Shown: piece by piece, positions 10,033 through 21,555 of the stretch
Layout of the letters: each line of letters begins with the position of its first letter
Numbering within the stretch: the first letter of the stretch is position 1
Assembly (NCBI GenBank): GCA_015680905.1
Contig: CM027383.1
Location: 40,298,501 to 40,362,500, forward strand
DNA length: 64,000 nt
Direction of reading: 5' to 3'
Source: Coptis chinensis
Lineage: Eukaryota; Streptophyta; Magnoliopsida; Ranunculales; Ranunculaceae
Program-made: the position numbers and the translations under genes
The notes under the pieces: model-generated
Databases searched by the model: none
What the model saw: only the letters and a program-made list of their open reading frames with translations
Told to the model about the DNA's origin: nothing

Positions 10033-10790
10033 CAGGGTCGGCTCTAGGCAAAGCGAGACCTTAGGTGAAAACAAAATTTGTGGCCTTAAATGGAGAAATA
10101 AACTGCTACCAGCATACATCACATTAGAAAAGTACCATGTTTCATTGTACGAAAATTCAAATTACCAAATAATTAAAATCAAATGTGTATTTGTTATACA
10201 TAATTGGAAAATAAAACACCAAATTTACCATGCATGGAGTAGATCCAAACAAAAAAATTAGAGAAAAATATATATTTTTTATTATTTGAAAATGATGTTG
10301 AACTCAAAAAATGAAGTATAAATAGTGGAAGTATATATTATAAAAAGAAAGGGGAGAAGTGAAAGGAAGGTGTGGGAAATATGGAGAAGAACAGAGAACG
10401 TGGGCTCTTTGGTTATAAAATCAATTTTTTTTTTTCTTTTTATGTTTATTCTTTTTTGAAAAATTGATTAGCTAAGGACGCATTCACAAAATACAAAGCT
10501 TATGACTTATTTATGATCATTGGATCCTTGATAAACTTCGAGATTAGCATCTGATAGAAGAGCACTAGAATGTGTACCATGGTTAATTAATTCTCTCCCA
10601 AAAATTAGTGCGTGGAGTGAAAGGATTTCGTTACCTCGAAATGACATTTACCATTTATATCTACCGTTTATTACCATAATACCACATTGAAAACAGAAAT
10701 AAGGGGATTGCTATAAGGCTAATTTAGAAATTTAGAGGCCTTCCTAAATATGTGGCCTTAGGCGACCGCCTAACGGACGAGCCGACACTG
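10033..10790. mobile_element. hAT-type MITE, 758 bp, with 8-bp target duplication
   Basis: The left end starts CAGGGTCGGCTCTAGG and the right end reads GACGAGCCGACACTG, an imperfect inverted pair. The flanks TGTACAAC (10025-10032) and TGTACAAT (10791-10798) form an 8-bp target duplication, as expected of hAT elements. CAGGG-type termini also fit hAT. The interior is AT-rich with no transposase, so it is non-autonomous. A related 406-bp copy lies at 37105-37510; both share GGCCTTAGGCG next to the right end. Confidence 0.8.
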
Positions 10791-10798
10791 TGTACAAT

Positions 10799-12532
10799 AT
10801 GAAATAAATTAAAATTTTCATGTTAGTCCTAACATAAAATATGAGTGTGCTTGAAAAGTCACGTGGGAATTTTCCCCAATAGCCACAACATTTTGATTTT
10901 GATTTAACTTATAAAAACTTAAATAAGGGTAATATCATCTTTCAGTAGTGGTCAACCCGGTTTGTCCTGGAGCCTTAATTATTTACGGAACCAAACTAGA
11001 AGCGAAATTAAAACGCAATTTTGTTCTACGGGCCCGTTTTATATTTTTTTTTTATAGTTTGCGGGTGTAACTTAATGTATAGTGGAGGCCCAAAATCGTG
11101 GAAAAACCTCAATAACGGTATCTATGGGAAAGCTAGGATTTCGATCTACATCTTAACAAATAAGAAAAGACCGAGAGAAATAAAAGAAAAGCACAGTCGT
11201 ACTTCTTCTTCATTGATACATGATTGATCTCCACTTCTTCTTCTTCTTCTCTCTTTTTCTCCACCATATTCTCTCCACACCTTTCTCTTCCTGGAAACAA
11301 AAAGGGGAAGTCAACCCTTAAACAAAACCACCATTTTCATCTCACAATAAAATTCTTGATTTTTCAAAATTGAATATCTCCCTCCTCACAACATCTCTTG
11401 ATTACTCAAAGTTTTTTTATTTTAAGAAATTTAAAAGATGGAATTAGTCAAACTTTGAAGATACAATATCAAACCTACTTGAATTTGGTGATTTCATAAT
11501 TGTTGTTGTTGCTATCAAATAAGTTGATGTAATTTTTGTTTGTAAATTTCTTTTCAAGAAAATAGAAATATGTATGAAGTTGTTTTTTTTTGTAAATTAA
11601 TTTTGGATCTTGGTGAACAACTATGCCCTTTTAGATTTAATTGTATTGAGTTTTCCATTTGAAGAGATTCAGATTATTTTGGGTAAGTTTCCGACTGTTT
11701 TTTTGTTACTATATATTTGGGGTGCGATAAATTTTGAGAAAGAGCTAGGTGAGAACCAAACACCTTCAGTACTGATTATCTCTAGGACATGAACTATTAG
11801 AATTGGATACTCCAAACTTGATTAGGTACCACTTTATATTGTATAATTTGTTGCTGCCAAATAGAGCCTTAAGATTTCGTTGTAGAAATATTTTGGTCAC
11901 GGTACGAGAACAGGCCGACAGAATTGGAGATTAATTTAGGTTTTAGTTTGGGTCGGTAGATAATTATGGCTTAAAGAGAAATCGGATTGACCACTGCTGA
12001 AAAACAATATTATCCTCATTTAAAATTTTAAAGATTCTTAAAATTAAACGATATTATTCTCATTTAAGTTTTTAAAATTCTTGAAAGTGTGAATATTTTG
12101 CCTTTATTTAATAAATTTCGCGAAGAATCCCCCAACAAAATAGGTTTTTCAAGAACAAAGATTCAATGACACAACATTCACACTAACTCATCAAGTGAAG
12201 TACGTGTTTCCTATTGCCATGAGGACATGAGGTAAGACGAGTGAAGTTTTCACGGAACCATGTAGGCATGTAGTCCGTCAATCTTTTCTGAGGGCAGGAA
12301 TTCTCTTAAAATCAACACAATATCCTGGCCTTCAATTCAAGTGCGTCTTTGGTCCATCTAATAAAGAAATAGCCATAATGGCTATTCTAGTACAGTCCAA
12401 AATTTGTCTTGGGTCAATTCAGTTCCAGATATTCCAGGACCAAGGTCTATGGTTGCTCCACACTTCACACAACAATATACAGAGTAGTCTTTGTTTCTCT
12501 CATCCCCTCAGATTCTAATATTCTAATACACA
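10799..12532. other. Intergenic region upstream of the UGT gene
   Basis: No gene is supported. CTT-rich tracts at 11227-11260 and pyrimidine-rich DNA at 11230-11300 look like untranslated or promoter sequence, but no coherent ORF follows. A short AT-rich phrase is duplicated at about 12007-12075. A TATA-like AATATAC lies at about 12474, some 60 bp before the UGT start codon, and may be its core promoter. Confidence 0.35.
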
Positions 12533-14378
12533 ATGGTGAACACTCTTGAACAACACCACCACCCTCATGCCATCATTGTTCCTTATCCTCTACAAGGCCA
12601 TGTAATCCCAGCTGTCCATCTAGCCATCAAACTTGCATCAAGAGGCATCACCATAAGTTTTATTAATACTCAATCAGTTCATCATCAAATATCTAAATCT
12701 CAACCAGATATTGGTGATGACATCTTTGCTACCGCACGTAAATCAGGTCTAGATATTCATTACCATACCGTAAGTGATGGTCTTCCGCTTGCGTTCGATC
12801 GTTCCCTCAACCACGACCAGTTTATGTATTCGGTATTGCACGTTTTCTCTGCCCATGTTGACGAACTCGTGGGAAATATTATACAAGCAGGGCCCCCTCT
12901 CACTTGTCTGATCGCCGATACGTTCTTTGTGTGGCCATCGTTTATTGCCAAGAAATTTGGCCTTGTCAATGTTTCTTTTTGGACTGAACCTGCCTTAGTC
13001 TTTACACTCTACTATCACATGGATCTTCTAAGAGAAAATGGTCACTTTGGTCTCCATGGTACGTAAGATTTATTTATGTATCATTAACGTTTGTTAGTTT
13101 CTGAAACTTATTTTCTCAACTTGATTCTGTCTTTGATTCCGATGAGGTACTCGATTTCTTTCTAATTTGTTCTTACAACTCTAAAGGTTAGAATAAATCG
13201 AAAGAAAGGGAACTATTAGAATATTGAAGTCATGAGGCTTGGTAAGAACTAAACGGGTGAATATGGCTCGTTCTACCAGCCGCAAATGTTTGATTGAATG
13301 AGCAGAGGTTTGCGACTTCCTAAATGTTGAGCCTATATTAATTCATGAACTATATTTCACCTCTCTTCATGCTATTATATATTCATATCTAACAATTAGT
13401 TTAGGGAGCTATATAATTTTCTAATTGTTCTTTTGATGAATTTCTTGATTAGCCAATCGGGAAGACACCGTCAGCTACATTCCAGGCATACCTGCAATCG
13501 AACCGAAGGATCTAATGTCTTATCTTCAAGAAGTGGACATATCATCAGTAGTGCATCAGATAATTTTCAGGGCCTTCAAAGACGTAAAGGAAGCAGATTT
13601 TGTTCTATGTAACACAGTACAAGAGCTGGAACCAGATATCATATCAGCTTTACAATTGGAGAAACCATTCTACTCCATTGGACCAATCTTCCCAAGGGAC
13701 TTCACTAAGAGTAGTGTGGCCACAAGCCTTTGGCCAGAGTCAGATTGCAGCCAGTGGCTTGACACCAAACCTCATGGCTCAGTGTTGTACGTCTCATTTG
13801 GTAGTTATGCTCATGTTAGCAAACAAGATATTGCAGAGATAGCTAATGGTCTTTTGCTTAGCAAAGTTAATTTTGTTTGGGTACTTCGACCGGATATAGT
13901 AAGTTCCGATGATACAGATCCACTGCCCGTCGGATTTTCAAAAGAATGTAGCAATAGAGGGATGATCTTGCCATGGTGTCGACAAATTGAGGTGCTATCT
14001 CATCAAGCAATTGGAGGTTTCTTGACACATTGTGGTTGGAATTCAATATTGGAGAGTATTTGGTGTGGGATTCCAATGCTATGTTTCCCTCTTTTAACTG
14101 ATCAGTTCACAAACAGAAAATTAGTCGTGGATGATTGGAAGATTGGGATGGATATCAGTGATAGGAAAAGTGTTACTAGAGAAAACGTTTCGGAGAAAAT
14201 TCACCTTGTGATGAAGGGAAAACTAGGGGACGAGTTTAGGAATAGGATGAATGAAGTAAAGATGATACTACAAGATGCCATGAATGATGGTGGATCATCA
14301 GAGCAAAATCTCAACTTGTTCATCAAAGAAATCCAGAAGAGATGTGGGGATACCTCAGGGCAACCAAATGGCGTGTGA
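12533..14378 (+). CDS. UGT86A1-like: UDP-glycosyltransferase, UGT86A type (two exons)
   Basis: Exon 1 is 12533-13058 and exon 2 is 13453-14378, giving 1452 bp and 483 residues. The 394-bp intron has a GT donor (13059) and AG acceptor (13451-13452), is phase 1, and joins LLRENGHFGLH to NREDTVSYIPG. The N-terminal acceptor domain has IVPYPLQGHVIPAVHLA, with the catalytic His in GHV, and DRSLNHDQF. The C-terminal donor domain has a complete plant PSPG box, from WCRQIEVLSH through THCGWNSILES to LTDQFTNRK. The last residue is Gln, as expected for UDP-glucose users. Length and intron position match UGT86 enzymes, which are cytosolic small-molecule glycosyltransferases whose substrate is not well known. 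No stop or frameshift is present. It is the only intact host gene in the window. Confidence 0.93.
13059..13452 (+). other. UGT intron
   Basis: Begins GTACGTAAG and ends TTCTTGATTAG. Its removal restores one open frame across the two exons (codon split G/CC, Ala). The ORF reading past the donor hits TAA eleven bases into the intron. Confidence 0.9.
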
Positions 14379-15259
14379 AGTAGCTAAAATATGTTTGAAG
14401 TTGTTTGTCCTTACTCCATGTTTTGTTTTTTCGCTGAACTCTTTACTCCATGTTAGATGGCTGTAAACTCTAGTTTTCATTTTAAGGTAGTTTATTTGTG
14501 TACGTACAGAGGTGGTTACATACTTTAGACGATTGAACTTGTAAGGTTTAGCTTTAATAATATATTCATGACCAATTCGCAATGCAACTATACTAGGAAC
14601 AGAGTAAAACTATCAGAAACGGCATTTTGGTAGAAATTCTAAAGAAACAGCTTAGGAGCAAACAAGGAACATTTTGTCACCCCGGCCCTCAATGAATGAT
14701 TTGATGGATATTATAAGTTTATAGCATAGCGAACTTGCGAAGGCATGAGTAAAATTTTATGGAAATCTCTTGAAGCCTTTAAGGTGGTGAAGTGATAAAA
14801 AAATTATTTTTCCTGAAGATTCTAGACAAAAATTAGGTTCAGCGTGCAAAAAAATCACGTCATGGCAAGCTTTAGTTTTTTGATTTAAAATAATACCAAT
14901 AGATAGTTTTAAGGGATAAACTTTTGTTTGGTGGCATACACTAGATGTTTTTATGTTGTCAACTCTTTGTGTGTACCCGAGTAGGCTATGGTCATGATTG
15001 AATTTCTCATGATTGTAAGGCTTAAAGCCTAATATTATTGTAGTGAGGATTCTCCCTCTAATGATCATGCTCTTACTCCCTCTAATGATCATGCTCTTAG
15101 GGAGGTATGTAACTCTTTGAAGTTTAATCAAGTCTTTTGCGTCTGGCGGAACTAGGAAAGTCCAACATTGATATGGGTTGTAATATGTCTGCCCCTGTAG
15201 CAGTCTAGCTGTCATTTAATCGAGTCCAAAACTTTTTGTATTTGCTATCTATATCTATA
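14379..15259. other. UGT 3' flank and unassigned DNA
   Basis: AATAAT at about 14553 in a T-rich context could serve as the UGT polyadenylation signal. A 152-codon minus-strand ORF at 14757-15215 contains a duplicated SMIIRG block and has no recognisable domain; I do not call it a gene. A 24-bp phrase (CTCCCTCTAATGATCATGCT) is repeated at 15052 and 15076. Confidence 0.4.
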
Positions 15260-15805
15260 TCTTAATATTAAAGCTCCCACAAGGGGTATTTTTCGAGCTC
15301 TATTAAAATTTCACATCATCATCTCCTATTAAAACGGGACTTCCTTTCCTATTTATTAGACACTTCTAATTAAAACGGGAATCAATTTCCTATTAAAATA
15401 GAAATTTCTCCTCTATTAGAAAAAAGAAATTCTAACATTTCTAATTAAAACGGGAATATTTTTCCTATTAAAACGGGAATTATTTCCCTATTGACAAAGG
15501 AAAAATATAGCATATCTAATTAAAACGAAAATCATTCTCCTATTAAAATGGAAATCATATTTTTAAATTAAGTCAACTATTAAAACGGGGTTAAAAAATG
15601 GGTTTATAAAACTTAATTAAAACAATTTGTTAGAAAATTAAAACGTGTTTTTAAAACTTAATTAAAACAATTTGTTATGAAATTACAATAGGTTAGAGAC
15701 TAAAACAGGAATCACGATTTGTTAGAAAATTTCTATATGTATATAGTAATGATTGTTGAACATGTTTTCAAAAGAGCTAGTGCGTATACACGGCCTACTT
15801 TCTAG
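15260..15805 (+). mobile_element. Non-autonomous Helitron, copy 1
   Basis: Starts A|TCTTAATATTAAAGC, with alternative TC starts at 15248 and 15254. It ends with a near-palindromic GTGCGTATACAC, then ACTTTCTAG followed by T. TC at the 5' end, CTAG at the 3' end, a terminal hairpin and A/T flanks are Helitron features. The interior is built from many ATTAAAACGGG phrases, with no Rep/helicase coding. Confidence 0.75.
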
Positions 15806-16236
15806 TCTTAATATTAAAGTTCCCACAAGGTGTATTTTTCTAACTCTCTTAAAATTCCACATCGTCAACTTCTATTAAAACGGAAATTCCTCCCATATTA
15901 AAAAGAGAAATTTTAGCACTTCTAATTAAAACGGGAATCTTTCTCCTATTATAATAGAAATTATTCCCTTATAGAAAAAAAATATATAACACTTTTAATT
16001 AAAACGAGAATCATTCTCTTATTAAAAATGGGAATCACACTTTTAAATTAAAACGGGATCTCTCCAATTAAAAAACGGGTTTTTAAAACTTAATTAAACC
16101 AATTTGTTAGGAAATTAAAACGGGTTAGCGACAAAAACATGAATCACAATTTGTTGTAAAATTTATATATGTATAGTTATGATTATTGAGCAAATTTTTA
16201 AAAGAGCCGATGGGTATGCACGGGTATACTTTCTAG
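15806..16236 (+). mobile_element. Non-autonomous Helitron, copy 2
   Basis: Begins TCTTAATATTAAAGTTCCC immediately after the CTAG of copy 1 and ends GGGTATACTTTCTAG followed by T. The order of ATTAAAACGGG-rich blocks matches copy 1, with divergence and small deletions. The pair is an exact head-to-tail joint. Confidence 0.75.
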
Positions 16237-16400
16237 TAAGTTAATAACACGTCTTTAGTTAACAAAAAAAAAAACAAAACAAAAAAAAAAAAGGTAGGAG
16301 TCCGCCTCAACCCATAACCTTTTCAAAAAAGACTAATGGCTTTATGGGTGGTTACTGTCGAACTTACATCAATATTTATTTTATGATGACGATAAATAAA
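16237..16400. other. Spacer between Helitron and LINE
   Basis: An A-rich tract with scattered C (16261-16291) is followed by unassigned DNA. It includes GGTTACTGTCGAACTTACATC, which resembles a phrase right of the LINE at about 21012. Confidence 0.4.
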
Positions 16401-16471
16401 GAATTGATTAATGTTTTTTTTTTTTTTTTTTAGAATTAAGCTAGGGTTAGGCTGACCCTCACCTGTATAAA

Positions 16472-19400
16472 TCAACCAAGTCTTACATAGATCGTACCTA
16501 TAGCATCCTCCTCTATGAGTCTATACAATTCTCTATCTAGGGGAGGTATAAACTTTACCAAGACATTACAATCAGAAATCTTAAGCCCTGCAAGCAAATC
16601 TGCCGGCTTGTTAGCTTCCCTGAAGACATGTGCAAAAGAGCAATAGCTGAATGTGGCAGCTAGCTTTGATATCATGGCTTCCAAATTCGAACACGTCCAT
16701 GGTGGTTTTGCGATTTTTGTGATGATATTCACTGCTGTGAGTGAGTCGGTTTCAACTTCCACCTTTTTATATCCTAATTCAGTGCATAGCTCTAGTCTAA
16801 TCACGATTGCTTTCATGATAGAGAACAACTTGTACATCACCGCTTCCCGTATAGGCTGCAACCACCTCTCCTTGACTGTTCCTGATTATACCTCCATGGC
16901 CGGACCCCTCTGCCGTCAAAGCACCATCTGCATTTAGTTTTACTCTGCCTTCCTCAGGAGGAAGCCACTTACATTCTCGCCTCTTCCTTTCTCTGAACTT
17001 TACTCGAATTCCTAATGTCTGACAAAGCTGTCTTGCTTCCAGCGAATCTTCAATCTCAGCTGTTTGCATCTGCATATATCTCTTTAGTTCTCTGCTGATT
17101 TTCCTCAGGACTATTTTCGCTGGCCTCTCCCTATTCTTGAACCTTCTCCCGTTCCTTTCTTTCCATATCCCATCAACTGCCGCACATATATAGACCTTAT
17201 AAGTATCAGCCACAAAGCTGGATCCTCTACATAATCTCAGCAGCGATGACCACTCCCTATTTGAGCTTCTAACATCCGTTGTAATGCCCAGGACTACTTT
17301 TATACCATCAAAGATCTCTCGTGAATACACACATTCAAAGAAGAGATGATTTGAGTATTCTCGACTTTGGTTACACAAAAGCGGCGGGGAGGAAGTAAGG
17401 ATTTTTTTCTGCATCAGCCTATCTTGCGTTGATAAGCTATTCGAGAACAGCTGCCAGGTCGTAAAGGAGTGTCTTGGGATAACCCATCTGCCCCACACAA
17501 GTCTCTGCCATCTGACTTTTTCTTCTTTTACCCTCAGGGCTTCATAGGCACTTCTCGACGTGAATTTCCCACTCGGATGCGGTGTCCACACCACTCGATC
17601 TTGAACTAGATGCTTGTTGATTCGTGTACCCAAGATATCCTCTCGTAGCCTATTACACTGGAAGTTCTGTACCACTTCGTTCCAATCTCCTTCTGTTAAA
17701 AGTTGATCCACTGTGGCATTTAGTGGTAGCTGAATTTCAAAGAATTTCTGCTGCGCATTGAACAACAGGGCTACTATGACACCATAGATCGTGCCATACT
17801 AATGTATCTTTACCATTGGTGATCGAGTACTGAATGAGCTCTTTCGCTTCTTTTCTGCTCTGTAAAATGTTCCGCCATGACCATGAGCAGTCTTGCGGTA
17901 CAATCATCATCCACAAGTATTTGTGTGCCAAAAGGTTCTTCCATACCCAGTCAACCCAGATGCTATTTTCCTTCGCCGCTACTTTGAAGACCAAACCACA
18001 GTATGCTCCTTTGTTCCATACTTCCATATTCATGATCCCCAGACCCCCTTCGTCCTTTGTCTTACATGTGGTTCTTCGGCTCGCTTGGTGCACACATCTT
18101 TTTGTATCAGTACCACTCCACAGAAAGGTCGCACAAATTTTTTCAACTTGTTCAAGAACTGTTTTTGGCGGAATGAATGTTCGGCCCAATAAACATGTAG
18201 TGAGCCAAGCTTATCGATAGTATGAGTTGCGGTCTACCCCGCATGAGATAGCAATTTTGCTTTCCAGGTCCTTGATTCTGCTTTGTGACCTTATCTATTA
18301 GTGGTTGACATTCTCGATTCCAAGTCTAGCTGATATGAGAGGAAGTCCTAGGTATCTCACCGGAGGGAGACAAGTTCAATACCTAGAATCCGAGCCAAAG
18401 CCAAGCTATCCTGTTGTCCCATAGCACCGGTCATGATAGTGGTCTTACGTGAATTTATCTCAGAGCCCAAGAGCTATGCTAAATTCCCCAAACATTGTCG
18501 AGTGCATATATGGAATCCACTTCCCCTTTACGAAGATAAGTACATCATCCGCAAAACGCCCGGATGTGTGAGTTGACTCCTTTTGCATTTAGAATGGAAT
18601 TGGATCCGCTTATGTTCCACACTCTCTCGATTAGGCAGCCAAGAACTTCCATTATTAGCACAAACAAATATGGAGATAGGGGATCTCCTGCCTCAACCCT
18701 CTACCTCGGGGAAAAACCTTCAAAGTCCCATTTATGAGGACAAAATAAGAAGGTGTGCTAATGCATAATCAATCCACTTTTTCAGCTTGGGCGGAAACCA
18801 AATCTATCCATCATGTTCAAGATCGCTGCCAACTCACCGTGTCGTTATGCCTTTCTTATGTCCAGTTTTATAGAGCATCTTGGAGTTCCATGTCTTCTAT
18901 CATATCCTCTCAAAACTTCATGGGATAACAGGATGTTATCCCGTATGGATCTCTCGGGATGAACACCGGTGATTGTTGTCGTGCACTAGTTCGGTATCAC
19001 CATCTTCAATCTATTGGTGATGACTTTTGAAACACATTTGTAAATCGTGTTTGCCGCAGCAATCGGCCTAAAATCTTCCACTTTAGGCGGGCGAAGCCAC
19101 TTTTGGAATCGGGCATAGAAATGTCGCATTTGTTCCCGAGGCATTTTGTTTGTTTTAAAGACATTTTGATGGCATTCACAACATCCACCCGGTATCCCAA
19201 CAAAATTTGAAGAAGAATGGGTTATACCCATCCGGACTGGCACCTTATTGTCGTCCATCTCAAACAAGGCTTCCACGATCTCGTGTCACTCACAAACTTT
19301 CCAACATCGCATACATACATACGAAGCCAACAATATCTCGACATTCAGTTCGATTGAAAAATTAAAACTTTCACTCACCGTGGTGGCCCGATACCCATCT

Positions 19401-20619
19401 CGCTGCGTGAAATACTTCACTATGCTCGGTAATTTCTGCTGTCCCATGCAATTGTTTCTCCGTTATCATTCGCAATTGCCCATATACCCTTCCTGGCTGC
19501 CTTTTCTTTCAATGAGTTAAAGAAAAAACTCGAACATCTATCCCCTTCTATCATCCATTGAGCTGCATCCTTCTGTTCCATATCTATTGCTTCCGCTCTT
19601 GCAAGATCAATATATCTCTGCATTGCCTGTTTTTCACATCTTCCCAGCCCCACATCCGATGGATTATTCTGTAGGTGTATCTGTGCATCACTTAACTGCT
19701 GCCTTGCGGTTATAACTCTCTCATGTAAGTTCGAGAAGTTTCTCCTGGCCCAAGGTCTGATTTTCTCCTTTAGCATCTTGAGTTTGTGGATTAGAACATA
19801 CATGGGATTAGCATATATACGTGTATTCCAAACTTCTTCTAGCATATCTTTAAACTCCGGTTGATAAACCCAAAAGTACAAAAATCTAAAAAGGAGTCGG
19901 GGACCGGTGAAGTCATTCCATGTGAGCAAGATAGGGAGTGATCGAAAACTCCTCGAGGAGGAATTCAGCCCTGAATTAGGATATTTTTGCATCCACAAAC
20001 TGTTTATTAGACATCTATCTATTCTTGACATAATGCTAGCCGCACCCCGATTTATTCCACCAAGTGTAGAAGAATCCACTAGCATTGATATCAGTTAACC
20101 GGCATTCTGAAGACAGAGAATAAAGTCCTGGGCTTCTTTAGGATGCATAGGTTCACCCCCTGTTCTTTCATTCGCTGTTTTGATGTTATTAAAATCCCCC
20201 GCTACACACCAAGGTTTTGTGATTGAGCTCTGTAGCCTAATCACATCTTGCCACAAATCTAACCTCTCCTGAAAAGAATTGCTCGCATACACCACTGTAA
20301 GGAAAAACTCTTCCGCCTTTGGTAGGAATTCAACCCTGCAATGAATGAATTGCTCTGACATGTCTATCTTCTTTACCTTCACCACAAAAGGATCCCAGCA
20401 TACCCAGATTCTGCCGGACCCAGCTTTCTCATAATTATTTTCATGCTCCCAGGTAGGACAGCAAATGCTTCTTATTCCATCGTACTTCTCCTTTTTCACT
20501 TTTGTTTCGAGAAGCCCAAACACACATAACTTCTTTTCAACTCTCACCTTATTTATTTCCTTTGCTTTCAAAAGGTCATTCGCTCCTCTCACATTCCATA
20601 CACAGATCGGACCTATCAT
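16472..20619 (-). pseudogene. LINE ORF2: endonuclease, RT, zf-RVT, RNase H
   Basis: The ATG complementary to 20617-20619 starts MIGPICVWNVRGAND. The AP-endonuclease domain (20619-20095) shows WNVRGAND, LLETKV, VVYASN and VAGDFNNIK. It breaks near 20095 and continues 20085-19420 (the spacer and RT N-terminus, ending near DRCSSFFFNSLKEKAA). RT proper is heavily decayed; 19276-18986 keeps DFRPIAAANTIYKCVSKVITNRL. The C-terminal half, 18189-16797, includes the zf-RVT module (DRLMQKK, then [15 protein letters not shown]). The RNase H ([20 protein letters not shown]) frameshifts at about 16800 into KVEVETDSLTAV...FREANKPADLLA. ORF2 nicks the target and reverse-transcribes from it. Here it cannot be functional. 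Confidence 0.88.
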
Positions 20620-20855
20620 TAGTGATGATTTTTTTTGTTCTTTGTTCCCTTGGGTCGCCCCCTCTTTTTACTTCCTTGCTGTTTTTTTCCACTGGCTGCT
20701 TGTGTCTGTTTATCTTGGCTGCGAGTCACAATTCCCCCTTGAGCAGGCGTTTGAGGTTCTGCAGCCAATGGAATCAGATTTCTATCTTTGAAGTATTCCG
20801 TCTCTTCTTCAGATACTACTACGTCAGACAGCTCCCCTAGCCTTGTGCTTTCACT
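20619..20855 (-). pseudogene. LINE ORF1, C-terminal end only
   Basis: About 78 codons are open from the truncation point: SESTRLGELSDVVVSEEE, then PLAAEPQTPAQGGIVTRSQD, ending SKKRGRPKGTKNKKNHH and TAA. The RGRPKG core is an AT-hook-like basic motif. In L1 elements ORF1 is the RNA-binding partner of ORF2. The stop overlaps the ORF2 start as TAATG. No start codon is present because the 5' end is lost. Confidence 0.75.
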
Positions 20856-20870
20856 GAATTGATTAATGTT

Positions 20871-21555
20871 GTTGTAGTGAATAGTGACTAATGAGATACG
20901 CGCAGATGTCTAAGGTGACAGAATCGTTCACAGTTCACACATTGGTCCTTGGATAGCCATAGACTAAAAATACCAAAAAAAAACTAAAAACATGCTTTAA
21001 AATAAGACCAATGGATGGTTACTGATGAACTTGCATCAATATTTAGATGCTGTTTTGTATTATTTATTTTTGCTTAAGTATTTATGTTTAGATGTGGCAC
21101 CATCTCCAACTATACCATGGTACATTCCACATGCATGTTTGTATTTACTTGTGCACTCACATGCATGTTTGTATTTACTTGTGCACTCACATGCATGTTT
21201 GTATTTACTTGTGTACTGTGTACTGAAGTCGTTCTCGATCAACACTCTAATTGTGTAAGATTGAACTTGATTAGCGGTTTTAAAAATACTTTAGTCACGA
21301 CACTAGTGCTAGGCTGCTATCTAATTGATTAGTGGTTTTAAAATACTTGGGGCCTGGTTAATTGAATTGAGCCAAGGGAAGTTTTCCTTGAATTGGCAAA
21401 CCAGAGGTTTTCATGAAATAGGAGCATGGAAAGAAAACTTTCCTCACCCTCTAGGCATCAAGAAATAACAATTTCAATGAAATAATTAAATAGGAGCATG
21501 AAGAACCTAACGACAGATTTGTGGACAATATTTCGATAGATGTTTGTGAAGGTGG
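20871..21555. other. Spacer between LINE and copia element
   Basis: Contains the 30-bp triplicate at 21129-21218 and otherwise no supported feature. The phrase AGACCAATGG with CACCATCT and CACATGCA(T/G)GTTTG recurs on the far side of the copia element (about 36640-36765). Confidence 0.45.
21129..21218 (+). repeat. 30-bp tandem repeat, three copies
   Basis: The unit ACATGCATGTTTGTATTTAC plus TTGTGCACTC is repeated three times almost perfectly; the last copy has TTGTGTACTG. Each unit holds CATGCATG, the seed-type RY motif. Three frames are open because the unit is a multiple of three, but no gene is implied. Confidence 0.9.

Larger units (their letters stand above)
16401..20870 (-). mobile_element. 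L1-type LINE, 5'-truncated, with 15-bp target duplication
   Basis: The element reads on the minus strand from about 20855 down to a poly(A) tail, seen as T's at 16414-16431. GAATTGATTAATGTT occurs at 16401-16415 and again at 20856-20870, forming the target duplication. The order is ORF1 tail, endonuclease, reverse transcriptase, zf-RVT and RNase H, as in plant L1 elements. ORF2 is broken in several places. The 5' end falls inside ORF1, the usual result of incomplete reverse transcription. Confidence 0.92.

Noticed and set aside
9566..10261. Several overlapping ORFs of 67-130 codons on both strands
   Set aside because: All arise from the 33-bp minisatellite, whose unit is a multiple of three; the translations are simple repeats with no independent support.
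14757..15215. 152-codon minus-strand ORF
   Set aside because: No recognisable domain; it includes a DNA-level 24-bp duplication and lies in repeat-like DNA.
15150..15230. snRNA-type upstream element (GTCCAACATTG, near RTCCCACATCG)
   Set aside because: Two mismatches, no snRNA sequence follows, and the surrounding phrase looks like common dispersed repeat DNA.
16653..18220. Plus-strand ORFs over the LINE (94-128 codons)
   Set aside because: They are antisense shadows of the LINE RNase H and zf-RVT coding strand.
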